Shown piece by piece: positions 1 to 11,125 of a stretch of 64,000 nt of DNA. Position numbers and translations under genes: made by a program. Under the pieces are notes generated by a model that saw only the letters and a program-made list of their open reading frames with translations, was not told the DNA's origin and made no database searches. The stretch comes from Agrypnia vestita (taxonomy: Eukaryota > Arthropoda > Insecta > Trichoptera > Phryganeidae). The first letter of the stretch is position 1. Each line of letters starts with the position of its first letter. Location: NCBI GenBank assembly GCA_016648135.1, contig JADDOH010001516.1:248001-312000 (forward strand), written 5' to 3'.

Positions 1-955
1 GGTAAATGGTTCTTTTGTACATTTTGATTGCAATTGACGTTCGAATTTGCGGTTGTGGTTCTTTTTAAAAAAAGATGCAATTATCTAGCATCTACGTGCT
101 TTGGTGATGTAAAAGGAATGAAGCGAAACGTGTTGCATGTTTATTATTTTATATCTGACATCACTGACCCGCAGGATGATGACACAATCAAAAAAGTTGG
201 TGTACCTACGCTTGTACAAATCTGCCAAATGCATGTTTTATTTTTTAATTATTACTTTACTATCGTGTATGTAATATGAAGTACCTACCAACCTTACGAG
301 ACCTACGTGGTATCGAATCCTTTACCTACATCTATACGACATTACGTCACCATGAGTCATAGATATTATTTATTGGTGAAATGTGCATTGTATGTAATTA
401 ATAAATTGTTAGACGTATTTATGTACCAGAATCTTATGCAATTACGTATGTGCGTTAAGATATTCGTATTTCTTCTTAGGTTCTATGGGTATCTACTTTG
501 TGTATAAAAAATAAAAATCTATTATTATTAAATATTTTATTATGTTTGTTGTGAGTAGCTTTTTAAATTTAGTGATTCCAAATGAAATTTACTGTTATCT
601 GATGGTAGAAAAGTAGTGTACGTTAGAGTTCTGGTAGGTACCAACACTGTTAAATTTAAGGGAAAAGTCTGGAGTTGGTGAAATATGAAATAAGAGATTG
701 AAGATTTAATTCATATTGGAGTGAAAAATTAATAAACTAGTACTGAGTAGCTTCAATGTATTTTTTTTCAGTAAAAATTAATAAATTATTTCATTGGCTT
801 TCTTTCCAATTTCATGTTCGACATAATCTTTTTTTAATATGATCGTAAAGGGACAATAATTTATACTAAAATTATAATATATCAGTATTCTGTCACTTTT
901 GACTTCGAAATATATTTAAATATGAAAATTTTACAAAAAATTTCATCATAAACCT
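1..955. other. AT-rich DNA, nothing assigned
   Basis: No gene, RNA or clear repeat is visible. The open frames at 28-279 and 307-507 have no recognisable motif and the AT-biased composition of chance frames. Confidence 0.6.
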
Positions 956-959
956 ATAC

Positions 960-1592
960 TAACATAGGCTAATTCCAAGATAATGGTCCCATTGCATATA
1001 CAACGAAAATGAGTATTTCACTATATTATTGAATGTGCTAATAACAAAATGAAAGATAATTTATGTTTAAATAGTGAGTATTAAATAAGATATTACACTT
1101 TAAAGTTCCGAAAAATGCACTGCATATTTTGACATTTTATAGGCAATATATCATATTAGGTTAGGTTATTAGGTTTGGTTAGGTTAGGTTATTAGGTTTG
1201 GTTTGTTTAATTTAGATTACTATTATTTTAGTTAGATTAAATTAACAGGACGTTAAATTATATCGACGGCTCCTATGTATAATATCGTAACCCACAAAGC
1301 GACGATTTTGAGTTTGTTCTGTATTTCATGTTTTTAATTATATATTTAATTCCTAGAACGAATTTATTTTTATTTTTATAATAACAAAACGTTATTTATT
1401 GCAAAATATTTATTTTTCCTTCTTGGAATTAAAGATATAATTAAATACACATGTGTATACACAAAGAATTCAAAATCTTCGATTTGTGGGTTACGATATT
1501 ATACGTAGGAGCCGTCGATATAGTGAAATACTTATTTGCATTGTATGAACAACGGGACCATCATCTTGGATTATTCCCTAACATATATACGT
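960..1592. repeat. Foldback (inverted-repeat) element with an insertion in its left arm
   Basis: The reverse complement of 1440-1590 matches two blocks on the left, about 960-1025 and 1255-1345. Shared landmarks are CACTATA, CGACGGCTCC and CGTAACCCACAAA. The left arm is split by about 230 bp (1026-1254) that contains TTAGG-like repeats, so the insertion came after the palindrome formed. No protein is encoded; this is probably a non-autonomous DNA element. Confidence 0.65.
1156..1203 (+). repeat. Interstitial TTAGG-type repeats
   Basis: TTAGG units are mixed with TTATTAGG and TTTGG variants in a short direct array. TTAGG is the ancestral insect telomere unit. The array lies inside the segment that splits the left arm of the surrounding foldback element. 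Confidence 0.5.
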
Positions 1593-1599
1593 GTGCATC

Positions 1600-2730
1600 G
1601 AATACAATAATGTTTGCCGTCATTGAACGTGTATAAGCGTAAAGAAAAGTAAAAAAAAAAACAGTTTACATATTTATATTATCTACTTGTTTATGGGTAT
1701 TTCTGAGTCAAACTAAATACTCTTAAAAGTATAATGTAAATAAATTGTGCTTTATTATAAAAATACATTTTTACTTGAAAGGAGTCGGTTTGGTATTAAA
1801 TAATAAAAGAAGCCTATTGTAAAAAATAATTTTTGTTTATTAGGGGATTTAATTATGTAAGAATAATTACTTTAACTGCATCATACGTGTGTTTAATATA
1901 AGGGACGGGGGACATTCTTCCCCTGTGCCCCAATCCCTTTGCCTAAATAAGGGAATTAGTTCTTCTCTGTACAATTTTATACTTTGTGGGTTTTATTATT
2001 TTTCCTTCTGTCTTCATCATCTTTCCATAACACGAAGTGGTTGTCGGTATAAAGTTTATTTATCCTAATAACTGTGTATTTATAAGTATTTCTGTCGTAT
2101 AAGGTTACCAAGCCTGCTTCGCAAACATTTAATGTTATTTAATCTAAATAATCAAATCTACGTTTCTAATAGAAAATTAACTATTTCCGGATATAGAAAA
2201 ATATTTTATATTAAATTACTCGCGTCTATTGGATCTGGGAAGTATGCCCTCGCGATTTTTTATAGAACTATGTTAATCTTTAAAATCTCTCAGACATATG
2301 TACTCGTATCTGTTATAGCTGTCATAATATCGAATTTAATGCGCCATACGTAAGATTTTTTCCGATTTGTATTTCGACACGCTCATTTTCCCTATGTAGC
2401 ATATTTTTTTAAGAGAAATGTCAAAAGAAAGAATTGCATTTAGCTTTAGAATCATGGTTCTTAGGATAAACCAGTCTCCTACTTCTGTCGATAAAGCAGT
2501 CGTTTTCCCTTATCAAACTCGAGTCAAGGGTCCATGACCCGAACCAGGCTTCTCTAGGTGCAAGAATTATAATGCTTGCTATATAAACTAAATTGCAATG
2601 ATTAGCGTAATATTTTAACACATGACGATTTAAAACATGGCATTGTCGCTCTTATTTAAATTACTATTTTGCCAACTGTTTCATAATTTTTTTCAATATT
2701 TTATATTGAAATTTCTTTATTGAAAATAAA
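1600..2730. other. Unassigned AT-rich DNA
   Basis: No gene or repeat recognised. The 66-residue minus-strand frame at 2421-2621 shows no known motif. Confidence 0.5.
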
Positions 2731-2734
2731 AAAG

Positions 2735-3292
2735 TAACCCATAAAAACCAAGTTTTTATTATACTCCCTTTCTTTGTAAAATATAACAACAATTAAAGAC
2801 GAATTAAAACATATAACATAACACTAAACTTACAGTAATTTAATATATTTCTAAAATATCACATGTTTTGAGCTTGATAAGACACTTCATGCTTTGAAGA
2901 TTAAATTCTAAAAACATTTATCAGTCAATTTAGATTTTCTAAATTCGTAGTGAAGTACCTATTATGTATACCGACGGAGTAATTCAAATTTAGAAAATAT
3001 TCCGTGACGTTATCGGGCCGCCGTTGCTAGTAATCAAACTTTTGTAATGATTCCAATTTGAAAAAAACATTAAAATTTCTAAAAATCCGAAATTATACAA
3101 TAATTATTAATTTTTTTCAACGAAAATTTTATAGATCTTCTTGATCGTCGCCACGAGTCTGCTTGCAAAGTTTCAGCTCGATTAGATCACGGGAAAAGGG
3201 TCAAAAATCGATCCAAAGTTTTTTCGACGGCAAGCCGGCAAGCAAGCAAGCAGACGCCACGAGTTTAATATAAAGGGAGTAAAAATATTACA
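2735..3292 (+). repeat. ACTCCCTTT-ended element, copy A
   Basis: The left end reads AACCCATAAAAACCAAG followed by ACTCCCTTT. The right end has the landmarks GTCGCCACGAGTCTGC, AGCAAGCAAGCAGACGCCAC and AAAGGGAGT. The same block recurs at 5620-5920, 21325-21745 and, inverted, 45493-45790. The ACTCCCTTT/AAAGGGAGT ends are short inverted repeats, suggesting a non-autonomous DNA transposon. Confidence 0.65.
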
Positions 3293-3439
3293 TACATTTT
3301 ACATTGAATATTACATTTTTTTATGTACATGTTTAACTGTTCCCAGTAAAGTAATACTTGTGTTTGGGGACAGGAGTATGATACATAAGAGCATGAATGG
3401 ATAAGAATGTATGAGTTAATAATGAAACATTGTAGAGAA

Positions 3440-4015
3440 ATACAAACATCATAAGATAAATATTAGTGACCCAAGTATACTAATTATTTCGGAGCATCGT
3501 TATTTTTTATAATTCTAACTATTTTTTGTTTTAATTATGTATATTCTATTTGTTTTATGTGTTTCTTGAATTTTGTGTAGTGTTCTTCAGTTCTAATATT
3601 CATTGGTAAGTTATTAATATATTTGGCTATTTTGTTATATTTAGGAATGTTTAAGCATCCTATTATTTACGCTCTTTGGCTATGACTTTGAGTATTATGA
3701 GTTTGCGGTGTATTTATATTTTGTTGAGTGAATGTTTCTTTATGTATTTGTAAAATAGAGGTGTTTTTGTATAATCTGTCTAATGTTGGCACATTAATTT
3801 CTTTAAAAAGTATATCTGTAGGGAAGGTTCTGTGTTTTTTAAAAACATTATTTTGATAATTAATTTTTGTGTTGTTTTAAGAGTCTGTAAGTTACTTTTA
3901 TAAGAGCCCCCCAACCTATTGTTCCGTATTGTAATATAGATTGTACATAAGCATAATATAATGTTCTGAGTGATTCAATCGTTAAAATGCTGCGTAATTT
4001 TAAAAATATATAATG
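3440..4015 (-). pseudogene. Degraded non-LTR retrotransposon reverse transcriptase, C-terminal part
   Basis: Minus-strand translation, with several stops, gives a stretch close to LRTLYYAYVQSILQYG, then a GGS motif and VPTLDRLYK. These match in order the C-terminal (thumb and downstream) region of the LINE at 8935-9466, which reads LKTLYYALVQSVLQYG, then GGA and VPTLQTIYK. It is therefore an older, more decayed member of the same family. No catalytic YADD or FADD box remains, and stops and frameshifts rule out function. LINE-type reverse transcriptases copy their own RNA at a nicked target, and such 5'-truncated 3' ends are the usual relics. Confidence 0.65.
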
Positions 4016-4049
4016 ATTGAATTATTTCTTGTGTACGTTCCGATTCTAA

Positions 4050-4690
4050 CAAATGTCGTTTCGATCAGCTGCTCCCGCCGGCTGACGCCATTTTCTATTA
4101 GTCTCTATGGATACCGATGCTTACTGCCATTCAAAATCTATCAACTCACACCCGCATACGCACGCCAATAGTTGCCTACCAATATTGTTACAATTTCTAT
4201 GCTAGCTCGTGCATTGTTGAGGAGTCCGATGGAGTGTGGGTTCGCATTGTTTGCGTGTGTTTGTGCGAGTTACGTAGGCGCAGATTGAAAGCCGTCATAT
4301 GGTGGGCCGACTTCAAATAAAAGCGGGAGCGTTTTGAAAGAAATACGCGGAGATTACCATCTGCAACACCTGTGTGCTTGCAGATAGGCAGGTCGCTGCG
4401 TAAGTGCATAGTCCATGTCGCTGGTAATCCTTGCAACTGTTGCGTAAGGCTGGTCGAATAATGAAGAAATATGTCAAAGATATTATTTTTCGATGTTATG
4501 TGACAAAGTTATTAATTTAAAAATATAAACTCTTTGTAAACCACATTTATTAATTTAACGTTGATTGATTTCTATACCACTGTATTTTGTAAACTTTAAT
4601 TTATCAATTTAACTTTAAGCTAACGTTTTTCAATGCACTATCCCGTAATATATCGTTTTTTCTCTAGACAGCAATATAAAGTAACAATTA
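4050..4690. other. Moderately GC-rich patch, unassigned
   Basis: Around 4060-4440 composition is more balanced than in the flanks. The open frames on both strands (4117-4320, 4197-4436) overlap one another and resemble nothing known. It could be unique regulatory DNA or an unrecognised repeat. Confidence 0.35.
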
Positions 4691-4691
4691 T

Positions 4692-5150
4692 ACAGGATTA
4701 TTTGGAAAACATTAATAACCTCGCAGGACTACATTCCTGCTTTAATTGTGAGTCGAAAGTGTACAAGCAACCATGATCAATAGTTATGGAGATAAGCGAC
4801 ATCTAAGTGTGCAACTTTTTTTCAATATTTCTGATTTATTTTTTGTAAAGCGTTGGACTATCATTACAATAACTTATATCGAATATGAAAAATAATCGAA
4901 TATATATAATAAAAATTCTTCCTATTACAGTTGGAAAGGCAGGGTTTTTATCATTTTATTTAACTTGTATTGAAACAAATGTATTTTTCGTAATCGATAT
5001 AGGTCACTGTAATGATAGTCCAACGTTTTACAAAAAATAAGTCAGAAATATTGAAAAAAAATGCAAACTTTGATATTGCGTAACTTCATAACCATTGATA
5101 TTCATAACTATGCCAACGGCTACTTGAACATGTTTTCCAAATAACCCTGT
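4692..5150. repeat. Foldback family 1, intact palindromic copy
   Basis: Inverted termini read ACAGGATTATTTGGAAAAC (left) and GTTTTCCAAATAACCCTGT (right), with TA-rich flanks. Each arm then carries, in opposite orientation, a block containing TTCAATATTTCTGA, CGTTGGACTATCATTAC and TAACTTATATCGA. The element is about 460 bp and non-coding. Partial copies lie at 5990, 7256, 14118, 16190, 17500, 36380, 42935 and 46430, and a variant forms the host at 43417-45051. Confidence 0.8.
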
Positions 5151-5407
5151 ATATATATTGGCGGCTATTATATAACATTATAACTTCGTCGAATTTGAAG
5201 TTTGACAGATGTCTTGACATTTTTCGTAAAAATTTAACGCGTACGTCCCATCTATTTTGTGTCTTGGTAATATAACCTTGTTAGAGTGAGAACAAGGGAG
5301 TATTTTTGCAAAGTACTCCCTTATTAAAGTCGTGTGATAGTCGGATATAAATACGCAAGAACTTACGGACTCGCGTGATATTTCGTGTGAGCGTGGCTCA
5401 GACGACC

Positions 5408-5575
5408 TCTTTCCATTTAAGAAAGACAATCGAATTAGTATGTGTAGGTAAGCTGTGCGTACGACGCACGTTGTTTTTTGTGTTGGTGTTTACTGGTATA
5501 AACACCAACACAACAAAACATTGTATTTTCTACGGCGTACACATACTAATTCGATTGTCTTTCTCAAATGGAAAG
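5408..5575. repeat. Hairpin MITE
   Basis: The arms are near-perfect inverted repeats: CTTTCCATTTAAGAAAGACA at the left and its slightly diverged complement, TGTCTTTCTCAAATGGAAAG, at the right. Both continue inward through CGAATTAGTATGTGTA. A second palindrome (TGTTGGTGTTTA around a short loop) fills the centre. Non-coding. Confidence 0.75.
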
Positions 5576-5619
5576 AAGTATACCTACTCGTATTAAAAAA
5601 AAACTTTAACAAAATAACC

Positions 5620-5920
5620 CATAAAAACCAAATTTTATTATACTCCCTTTCTCATTGAATCAGGTTTCGTGCGTCGGGCTAATACTCATTTGTATTGATT
5701 CCAATTTAAAAAAAAAATTAAAATTTCTAAAAATCCAAAAATATACTATATTTATTAAAAATTTTTAATCAAAAATTTGTTAGATCATTTTTATCGTCGC
5801 CACGAGTCTGCGTGCAAAGCTCGATTGGATTACGGGAAAAGGGTTAAAAATCGATCCAAAATTTGTTCGTCAGACAAGCAAGCAAGCAGACGCTACGAGT
5901 TAAAAGAAAGGGAGTAAGAA
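5620..5920 (+). repeat. ACTCCCTTT-ended element, copy B
   Basis: Same left end and right end (GTCGCCACGAGTCTGC, AAAGGGAGT) as copy A, but shorter, about 300 bp. Confidence 0.65.
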
Positions 5921-5989
5921 TTTGTTCTATTTAGTGTTTTGACATTTATACTTTACATGGTGTTATCTATACACGGTATAATACGTTTA

Positions 5990-6245
5990 TATGATAGAAT
6001 ATATAACCAGTGTTTCAAGTAAAAAATTATATTTTCAATTTTTGCAAGGTTTTTATAATTTTATTCGACTTGTATTAAAGCGAATGAATTTTTCATAATC
6101 GACATAAGGTGCTGTAACGTAGTTCAACTTTTTGCAAAAAATGAGTCAGAAATATTGAAAAAAAAAATGCAAACTTTTATATTGCATATCTCCATAACTA
6201 TTGGTATTATGGTCGTGGTTGATCGAACATTTTCCACTCATTATC
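5990..6245. repeat. Foldback family 1, one arm
   Basis: It carries the family landmarks GTCAGAAATATTGAAAAA, GCATATCTCCATAACTATTG and a CGACTTGTATTAAAGCGAATG block. Inverted termini are not visible, so this is a truncated or diverged half-copy. Confidence 0.6.
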
Positions 6246-6249
6246 GAGG

Positions 6250-7255
6250 TAGAAATTCACCTGTTAAGTTTTTCCTACTAGCTATGAGATTTTTTTTCCT
6301 ACATTCCTGTAGATTTTAAAATATATATTTTTTAAAATTAATACAATAATTTTTATATTTCCTAATATACAGCATAAGATATAAAGTATATTAAATTTTT
6401 AATCAAAAGTAAGTACGGTGTATTTTCTTAATTTTTTCTTAAAAGTCGTTACATTGTTTTCATCCCTAATAACCCCTGTTGTAGGTCGACCACAATTAAA
6501 AGACCATTCCCTAGCTTTGTCCGGTAAGAAAAAAGCGGGGGGAAAGTTGCCTGGCAAGCCCTTATTACAAGCCTCAACATGATATTCCAAATAAATATAT
6601 TTTTTTTAATTTAAAAAAGGCTACTTACTAGTAAAACTTATTTAGTATTCATTTTTTGCATCATAACAACACACATATTTTTTGCGCACATTCTTTTGAA
6701 TGCGGTCTAGCTGTAGTTTCATATATAATTTCATCCCACAATACATCAAAGAATTTGCGTTCGATCTTTTTTCTTCGGAATGGTAATCTTATTTCATCTT
6801 TTCTTCTTGTACTCTATAGTCACGTTCATATTGTTTAAATTAAAAATAAGTTAGCGTATAGTTATAATTTTTGTGCTAATCGGAAATCAAATATTTTTGA
6901 AGGGAGGAAAAATTGTAAGCCATGCGTGTGCGCCGATCGACAAGCTCGAGACCAGGGTACGGGCGTGGCGGTAATTATGGATTTTAATTAAAAATTCTTA
7001 GAGGTGGTTGAATTTTTGATAAGAATATCCCAACTGTGGCCGCGCAAAGAATGAACTCACTTTCCCACGAAAAGGGGCAAAAACTCCCACGCCTCGCGCG
7101 AGGCACTCGACGGACGACTTCCGCCAGCCGGCGCTTCATTGTCCTTTGTTAAATTGCATTTTAAATAATATTAGCGGCCCCAAGCCCGGCGTTGCGCGGG
7201 ATTCGGATTTGCAACAGAGCTAGTCCTACTTATTTTTTTAGATTCATATCTAAAT
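6250..7255. other. Unassigned; GC-rich patch near 6900-7210
   Basis: 6250-6890 is AT-rich without recognisable features. 6900-7210 is much richer in G+C and CpG and shares no block with other parts of the window. It could be unique regulatory DNA. The open frame at 6656-6838 has no motif. Confidence 0.35.
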
Positions 7256-7385
7256 TATTGTGAGTCGAAAATGGCTCAACACTGTGAAAATATCAACAGT
7301 TATGGGGATAACCGACTTACATTTTTTCAATATTTTATACTTATTTTCTGTAAAACATTTTGCTATCTTTAAATTAAGAAAAATG
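7256..7385. repeat. Foldback family 1, partial arm
   Basis: GTGAGTCGAAAATG, AATATCAACAGTTATGG and TTCAATATTTTATACTTATTT align with the left arm of the intact copy at 4692-5150. Confidence 0.5.
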
Positions 7386-7799
7386 ATTAAAATCTTACAG
7401 AAAAATTCAAATTTCTGTAAAAGTAATAATTAAATGAGTTTTATAATCTTCTACCTATTCGATTCAGTTAAATTCAATGAATTTGGTATATACAACATTT
7501 ACATTACAAACATACATTTAAATCGTAAATATTTCTAACATTTAATACACATATTTACATTAAAAATAATTCTTAGTATTTTATATATTGTGTATTGTGT
7601 AACGAGGCTAAAAAGAATCAAGCACTTATGTCAAGTGACAGTTGTTTGAAATGATCACAATAATAACGAAGATTCCAGAACGGCCTAGCATAATCTAAGG
7701 CTTACGAGAAACATCTACGAACGTCTAGAAACCACGACTGTTTTTATTTATTGTGTATTACGGAAGTCGTTGATTCCCAGGCATGTGCCTCGTCGGTAG

Positions 7800-8590
7800 T
7801 TTAGTATTTATGTATTTATTTAACACTTTTATGGGTTTTTACAAAATGTACAATATATAAAATAAAAAAAAATAACATAAGATATACAGTTAAAAGATTC
7901 AAGTACATATAAGTAGTATAAGCAGTAAGAAGAAAAATAAATATTTATTATCCATTACCATTTAGTTGACATACACACACGTAGTACGTGTGTACTACTA
8001 TGTACGTGTGTGTACACGTACATATATGTGTGTACATATACACATACATGCATACATACATACACCATTACCATTTAGTTGACATACACACACGTAGTAC
8101 GTGTGTACTACTATGTACGTGTGTATACACGTACATATATGTGTGTACATATACACATACATGCATACATACATACACCATTACCATTTAGTTGACATAC
8201 ACACACGTAGTACGTGTGTACTACTATGTACGTGTGGGTACACGTACATATATGTGTGTACATATACACATACATGCATACATACATGTATATATAGAAT
8301 TCATAAAGGTTTGATTCAAAGGTTATTGGTAATGATGCGTAGGCTAATTTTGAAGGCAAGGAACATATCCGCGAAAATATCTAGCTTATTTTGGAATTAA
8401 GGATATTAAATTTTGACATGGAGCGGGTAATAAAACAGTTGTTTAAGTAATTAGCTCTGCCAAAATTTAGGTAAAATAAATTGTTTGAACACTTAGGGTG
8501 TGTAGGACAATTTAAACCTATTTTTTCTAATGAGTAGGGAGAGTCAAATAGGTTGTTCAAGAGTGAAACAATAGATAGGAAGTTAAAAAA
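7800..8590 (-). pseudogene. 3' end of a non-LTR retrotransposon with an internal tandem expansion
   Basis: The left end (TTATTTAACACTTTTATGGG, then TTTTTACAAAATG) resembles the TTTATTTAACGCCCTTATGG motif at the 3' end of the minus-strand LINE at 53850-54995. At 8405-8580 the sequence aligns block by block with the coding relic at 26680-26840 (for example GTATGTAGGACAACTTAAACC there, GTGTAGGACAATTTAAACC here). The C-terminal peptide QLNGNG, comparable to NGNGQ at the end of the 54-kb LINE, lies inside the 113-bp tandem unit. The element is 5'-truncated, has no catalytic motif and is not functional. Confidence 0.55.
7952..8290. repeat. Tandem array of a 113-bp unit, about three copies
   Basis: Units start with CCATTACCATTTAGTTGAC at 7952, 8065 and 8178, giving a period of 113 bp and near identity. 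The rest is (GT)n/(AC)n-like with CATACATACA. The open frames crossing it in both strands are products of the repeat. The unit includes the presumed last codons of the surrounding LINE ORF. Confidence 0.9.
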
Positions 8591-8599
8591 TGTAAATAA

Positions 8600-8930
8600 A
8601 CTTTTTTTATAGTTTTATTGGAATTTTGATACATAAAAAAATTTGATACATAAATTTTTATCGTTGTACCTCTCCAAAAAGAGACTAACTCTTGTGTCTG
8701 ACACACTCTGTGAAAGACTCACTTATATATTATATGTATAAATATCTATATATATATTTTTTTTTTTTTTTATTATTTTTTTTATTTTAATTTTTTATAG
8801 TACATAAATAATATTAAATTTAAAACTTTCTATTACTAAAGAAATATTCTAAAGATATGATAAGAAAGAGAATATGATAAAGAGTTTATACACAATTAAG
8901 TAATATGTAAGTAGATAATTAATTAAAAAT
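8600..8930. other. AT-rich low-complexity DNA
   Basis: Homopolymer T runs and TA-rich sequence around 8740-8810; no gene. Confidence 0.6.
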
Positions 8931-8934
8931 TTAA

Positions 8935-9466
8935 TTAATTACGAGGGTTTTTTTTCAAATATTTTTTTAAAGGCCTAATAATTTTTTCAATTCTCATTTT
9001 AACAGGTAATTCGTTGAACCATTTCACACCTCTAAATGTATAATGATGCTGGGCAGTTGTGGTAGATACTACAGGGATATGCAATTTACCAAGATTTATA
9101 TTTGTTCTACTTGATACTAGTTGGGTCAGTTCGTTATCATTTTGAAATTTTTTATAAAGTTGTAAAATGCAATTTTGTTTGTAGATAGTTTGTAGTGTGG
9201 GGACTTGTAATTTATTTAAAAGCTCGCTTTGGGCAACTTCTAAAGGTTTCAATGTAGTTTTGAATGCACCACCCCGTGAGATAATACCGTATTGTAAAAC
9301 TGACTGGACTAAAGCGTAATATAGTGTTTTTAACAATTTTATTCCTAAAATATTTCTTATTTTAATGATTACATATATGAATTTTCTTATTCTTTCTACA
9401 GTTTTATCGATTTGTATTTTCCATTTAATATTTAAATCAACTATTATTCCTAAATATTTCATATAA
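8935..9466 (-). pseudogene. Non-LTR retrotransposon reverse transcriptase, C-terminal 175 residues open
   Basis: The open frame begins MKYLGIIVDLNIKWKIQID, the standard motif just after the palm domain of LINE reverse transcriptases (YLG, then a W-K turn). It continues through LYYALVQSVLQYGI (thumb) and VPTLQTIYK to FRGVKWFNELP, the usual C-terminal motif. The catalytic FADD/YADD box and the endonuclease are missing because the copy is 5'-truncated or deleted. The frame is uninterrupted, so the copy is younger than the relative at 3440-4015. A Jockey/CR1-type clade is likely but not resolved by eye. A 76-bp duplication lies at its 5' end. Confidence 0.75.
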
Positions 9467-9542
9467 TCTTTCTACAGTTTTATCGATTTGTATTTTCCAT
9501 TTAATATTTAAATCAACTATAATTCCTAAATATTTAATATAA
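9391..9542. repeat. Direct duplication, 76-bp unit
   Basis: 9391-9466 and 9467-9542 are nearly identical, each starting TCTTTCTACAGTTTTATCG. The duplicated segment is LINE coding sequence (KYLGIIVDLNIKWKIQIDKT region), so the duplication arose within the element after or during insertion. Confidence 0.9.
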
Positions 9543-9549
9543 TTTTAAT

Positions 9550-10110
9550 ACTGAACAGTCGTTTTTACATATATTATCATTATTTTTATCAGGACAATTA
9601 TTGGAATGAATCTTTATTATTTATCTACAAAATTAATCAAACTTAACTGAAATTTTCATCTCAATAAAATAATCCATAACGATTCGTTGATTTGTGCCCG
9701 CATTGAATTGCTAGTATCGTATTATTTCCAATAATTCTTGTCGAAATACACGATTACTCCGTCTGAGTATTCAATTTAGGATACGTTCCAGTGAGAAAAA
9801 ATATGGGTGCGGGGCCTTAGGTTCCGCTTGTGATCTGTTTTTCTCATATTTATAACGAAAAATATAGACGTCCTCCGCAATTAATAAGCGATTATTCTTG
9901 CCACGAGAACTGGCATCACTCACGAAGGTCGTCTCGTGATTATCTGAATAACGAGCTGACGCTGGAGAGGAGATTCTGGACTTAAACTTCCAAAAACATA
10001 TTATTACTATTTATTTATGCCTATGGTTTAATTCACATCTTCTGTAATGAGAGTTTCCGATTTAATTTCTTGTTTTATCAGCCAAAATTTGTGGATCATT
10101 TTTATTAGGG
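9550..10110. other. Unassigned single-copy-looking DNA
   Basis: 9700-9990 has more balanced composition and no internal repeat. No reading frame or repeat was recognised. Regulatory DNA is possible. Confidence 0.35.
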
Positions 10111-10117
10111 CAGGTGA

Positions 10118-10534
10118 TTATGTTATTACCCTATTTTTCGATAATTTTGTTTCATTGTTAACTTTTACACCAATTTTCGATACTTTAATATTTTTTCGTA
10201 CATGATTTTGTGCTGGAGATGTAATTTTCTCTTTTTTGTTTAGTATTATATTAGAGTATGTTTTCTGGTTCGATAAAATGTTGTCCATCTTTTCTATATA
10301 TTCTTCAGTTTTTGTAATTAGTTTATTTTGTAATTCTATTATTTCACATTGTAGTTTTACTATTTCCTTATTATGTTCTCCCTCTAATATACTAAGGAGA
10401 TCCTTTATGTTCTGCTTGATTTTTGTTTCTTTTGCACTGTTGCCAATTTTCTCGATTTCTCGTATAATACTAGTCATGACTGAAGGCGTCATTTTATCAT
10501 ATTTTGTATACTTAAGCAGACACGTACAACACAT
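10118..10534 (-). CDS. Coiled-coil ORF of unknown function, possibly a LINE ORF1 relic
   Basis: A 138-residue open frame, rich in K, E, I and N, starts MCCTCLLKYTKYDKM and ends SKNRVIT. Residues 20-90 are predicted by eye as a coiled coil (heptad-like IKDLLSILEGEHNKEIVKLQ, then EIIELQNKLITKTEEYIEKM). The strand is the same as the LINE reverse transcriptase relic downstream at 8935-9466. This fits the first ORF of an internally deleted LINE, since ORF1 proteins often begin with a coiled coil. Upstream (10535-10640) is more GC-rich, as a LINE 5' end could be. A small host gene is possible, and so is a chance frame, though the amphipathic pattern argues against chance. No zinc knuckle or RRM is visible. 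Confidence 0.35.
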   Translation of the reverse strand: MCCTCLLKYTKYDKMTPSVMTSIIREIEKIGNSAKETKIKQNIKDLLSILEGEHNKEIVKLQCEIIELQNKLITKTEEYIEKMDNILSNQKTYSNIILNKKEKITSPAQNHVRKNIKVSKIGVKVNNETKLSKNRVIT

Positions 10535-10559
10535 TCAAAAGATGAGTGTGTGAGTGTAT

Positions 10560-10985
10560 ACGAATAGGCACCGGTGCGCTGCTATGTTGAGAATGCAACA
10601 GGAAATTACTGTATGTCTCGCTGGCGCGCATTTATACCTACCGGCGCATCAATCAAAACATTTTTTTTATCTAAAAAAATTCGTCTTCCTGTTATGAAAA
10701 TATGTTTTTTTTTCGATTTTATAACTCTAATTCAATCTATCTGCGTTTTTTAAAAATAAGATTGGTCAGATTTTTTAATGAAATGTCACATATTTTACCT
10801 GCAAAAATTGTTGTAAAAATATTTGCAATTTTACAAGTACTTTTAACATCACTATAATTTAACCAAAATTATCCAAAGGAATGTAAAATGATTTTATATT
10901 AGTTAAAGATGCGTGAAATGTTATTGTAAATTAAAATAAACGTATGTATTCAAGAACACATTCAAATTTATGAGGTTGTAATATT
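10560..10985. other. Unassigned
   Basis: A short CpG-containing patch (10560-10650) is followed by AT-rich sequence; no gene or repeat recognised. Confidence 0.4.
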
Positions 10986-11018
10986 TCAGAACAAAGTTCT
11001 GTGAAATTTTAACACGAA

Positions 11019-11125
11019 ATTAATTAATCAATTAGAAAGACATTCAGAAAAATCTAATTCACGATTATCTAATATTTTTTCGTGAATTAGATTTTTCTGT
11101 TTGTCTTTCTAATTGATTAATTAAT
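11019..11125. repeat. Hairpin MITE, family related to 13571-13750
   Basis: Arms 11019-11064 and 11080-11125 are inverted repeats of about 45 bp (TTAATTAATCAATTAGAAAG / CTTTCTAATTGATTAATTAA) around a 15-nt loop. Flanking GAACAAAGTTCTGTGAA is shared with the copy near 13538. Confidence 0.85.

Noticed and set aside
7952..8290. CRISPR-like array
   Set aside because: Units are contiguous with no unique spacers, and the DNA is clearly eukaryotic.
8101..8400. Open frames of 99 and 82 residues on both strands through the 113-bp array
   Set aside because: They are translations of a GT/CA-rich tandem repeat; only the short QLNGNG part relates to a real ORF.
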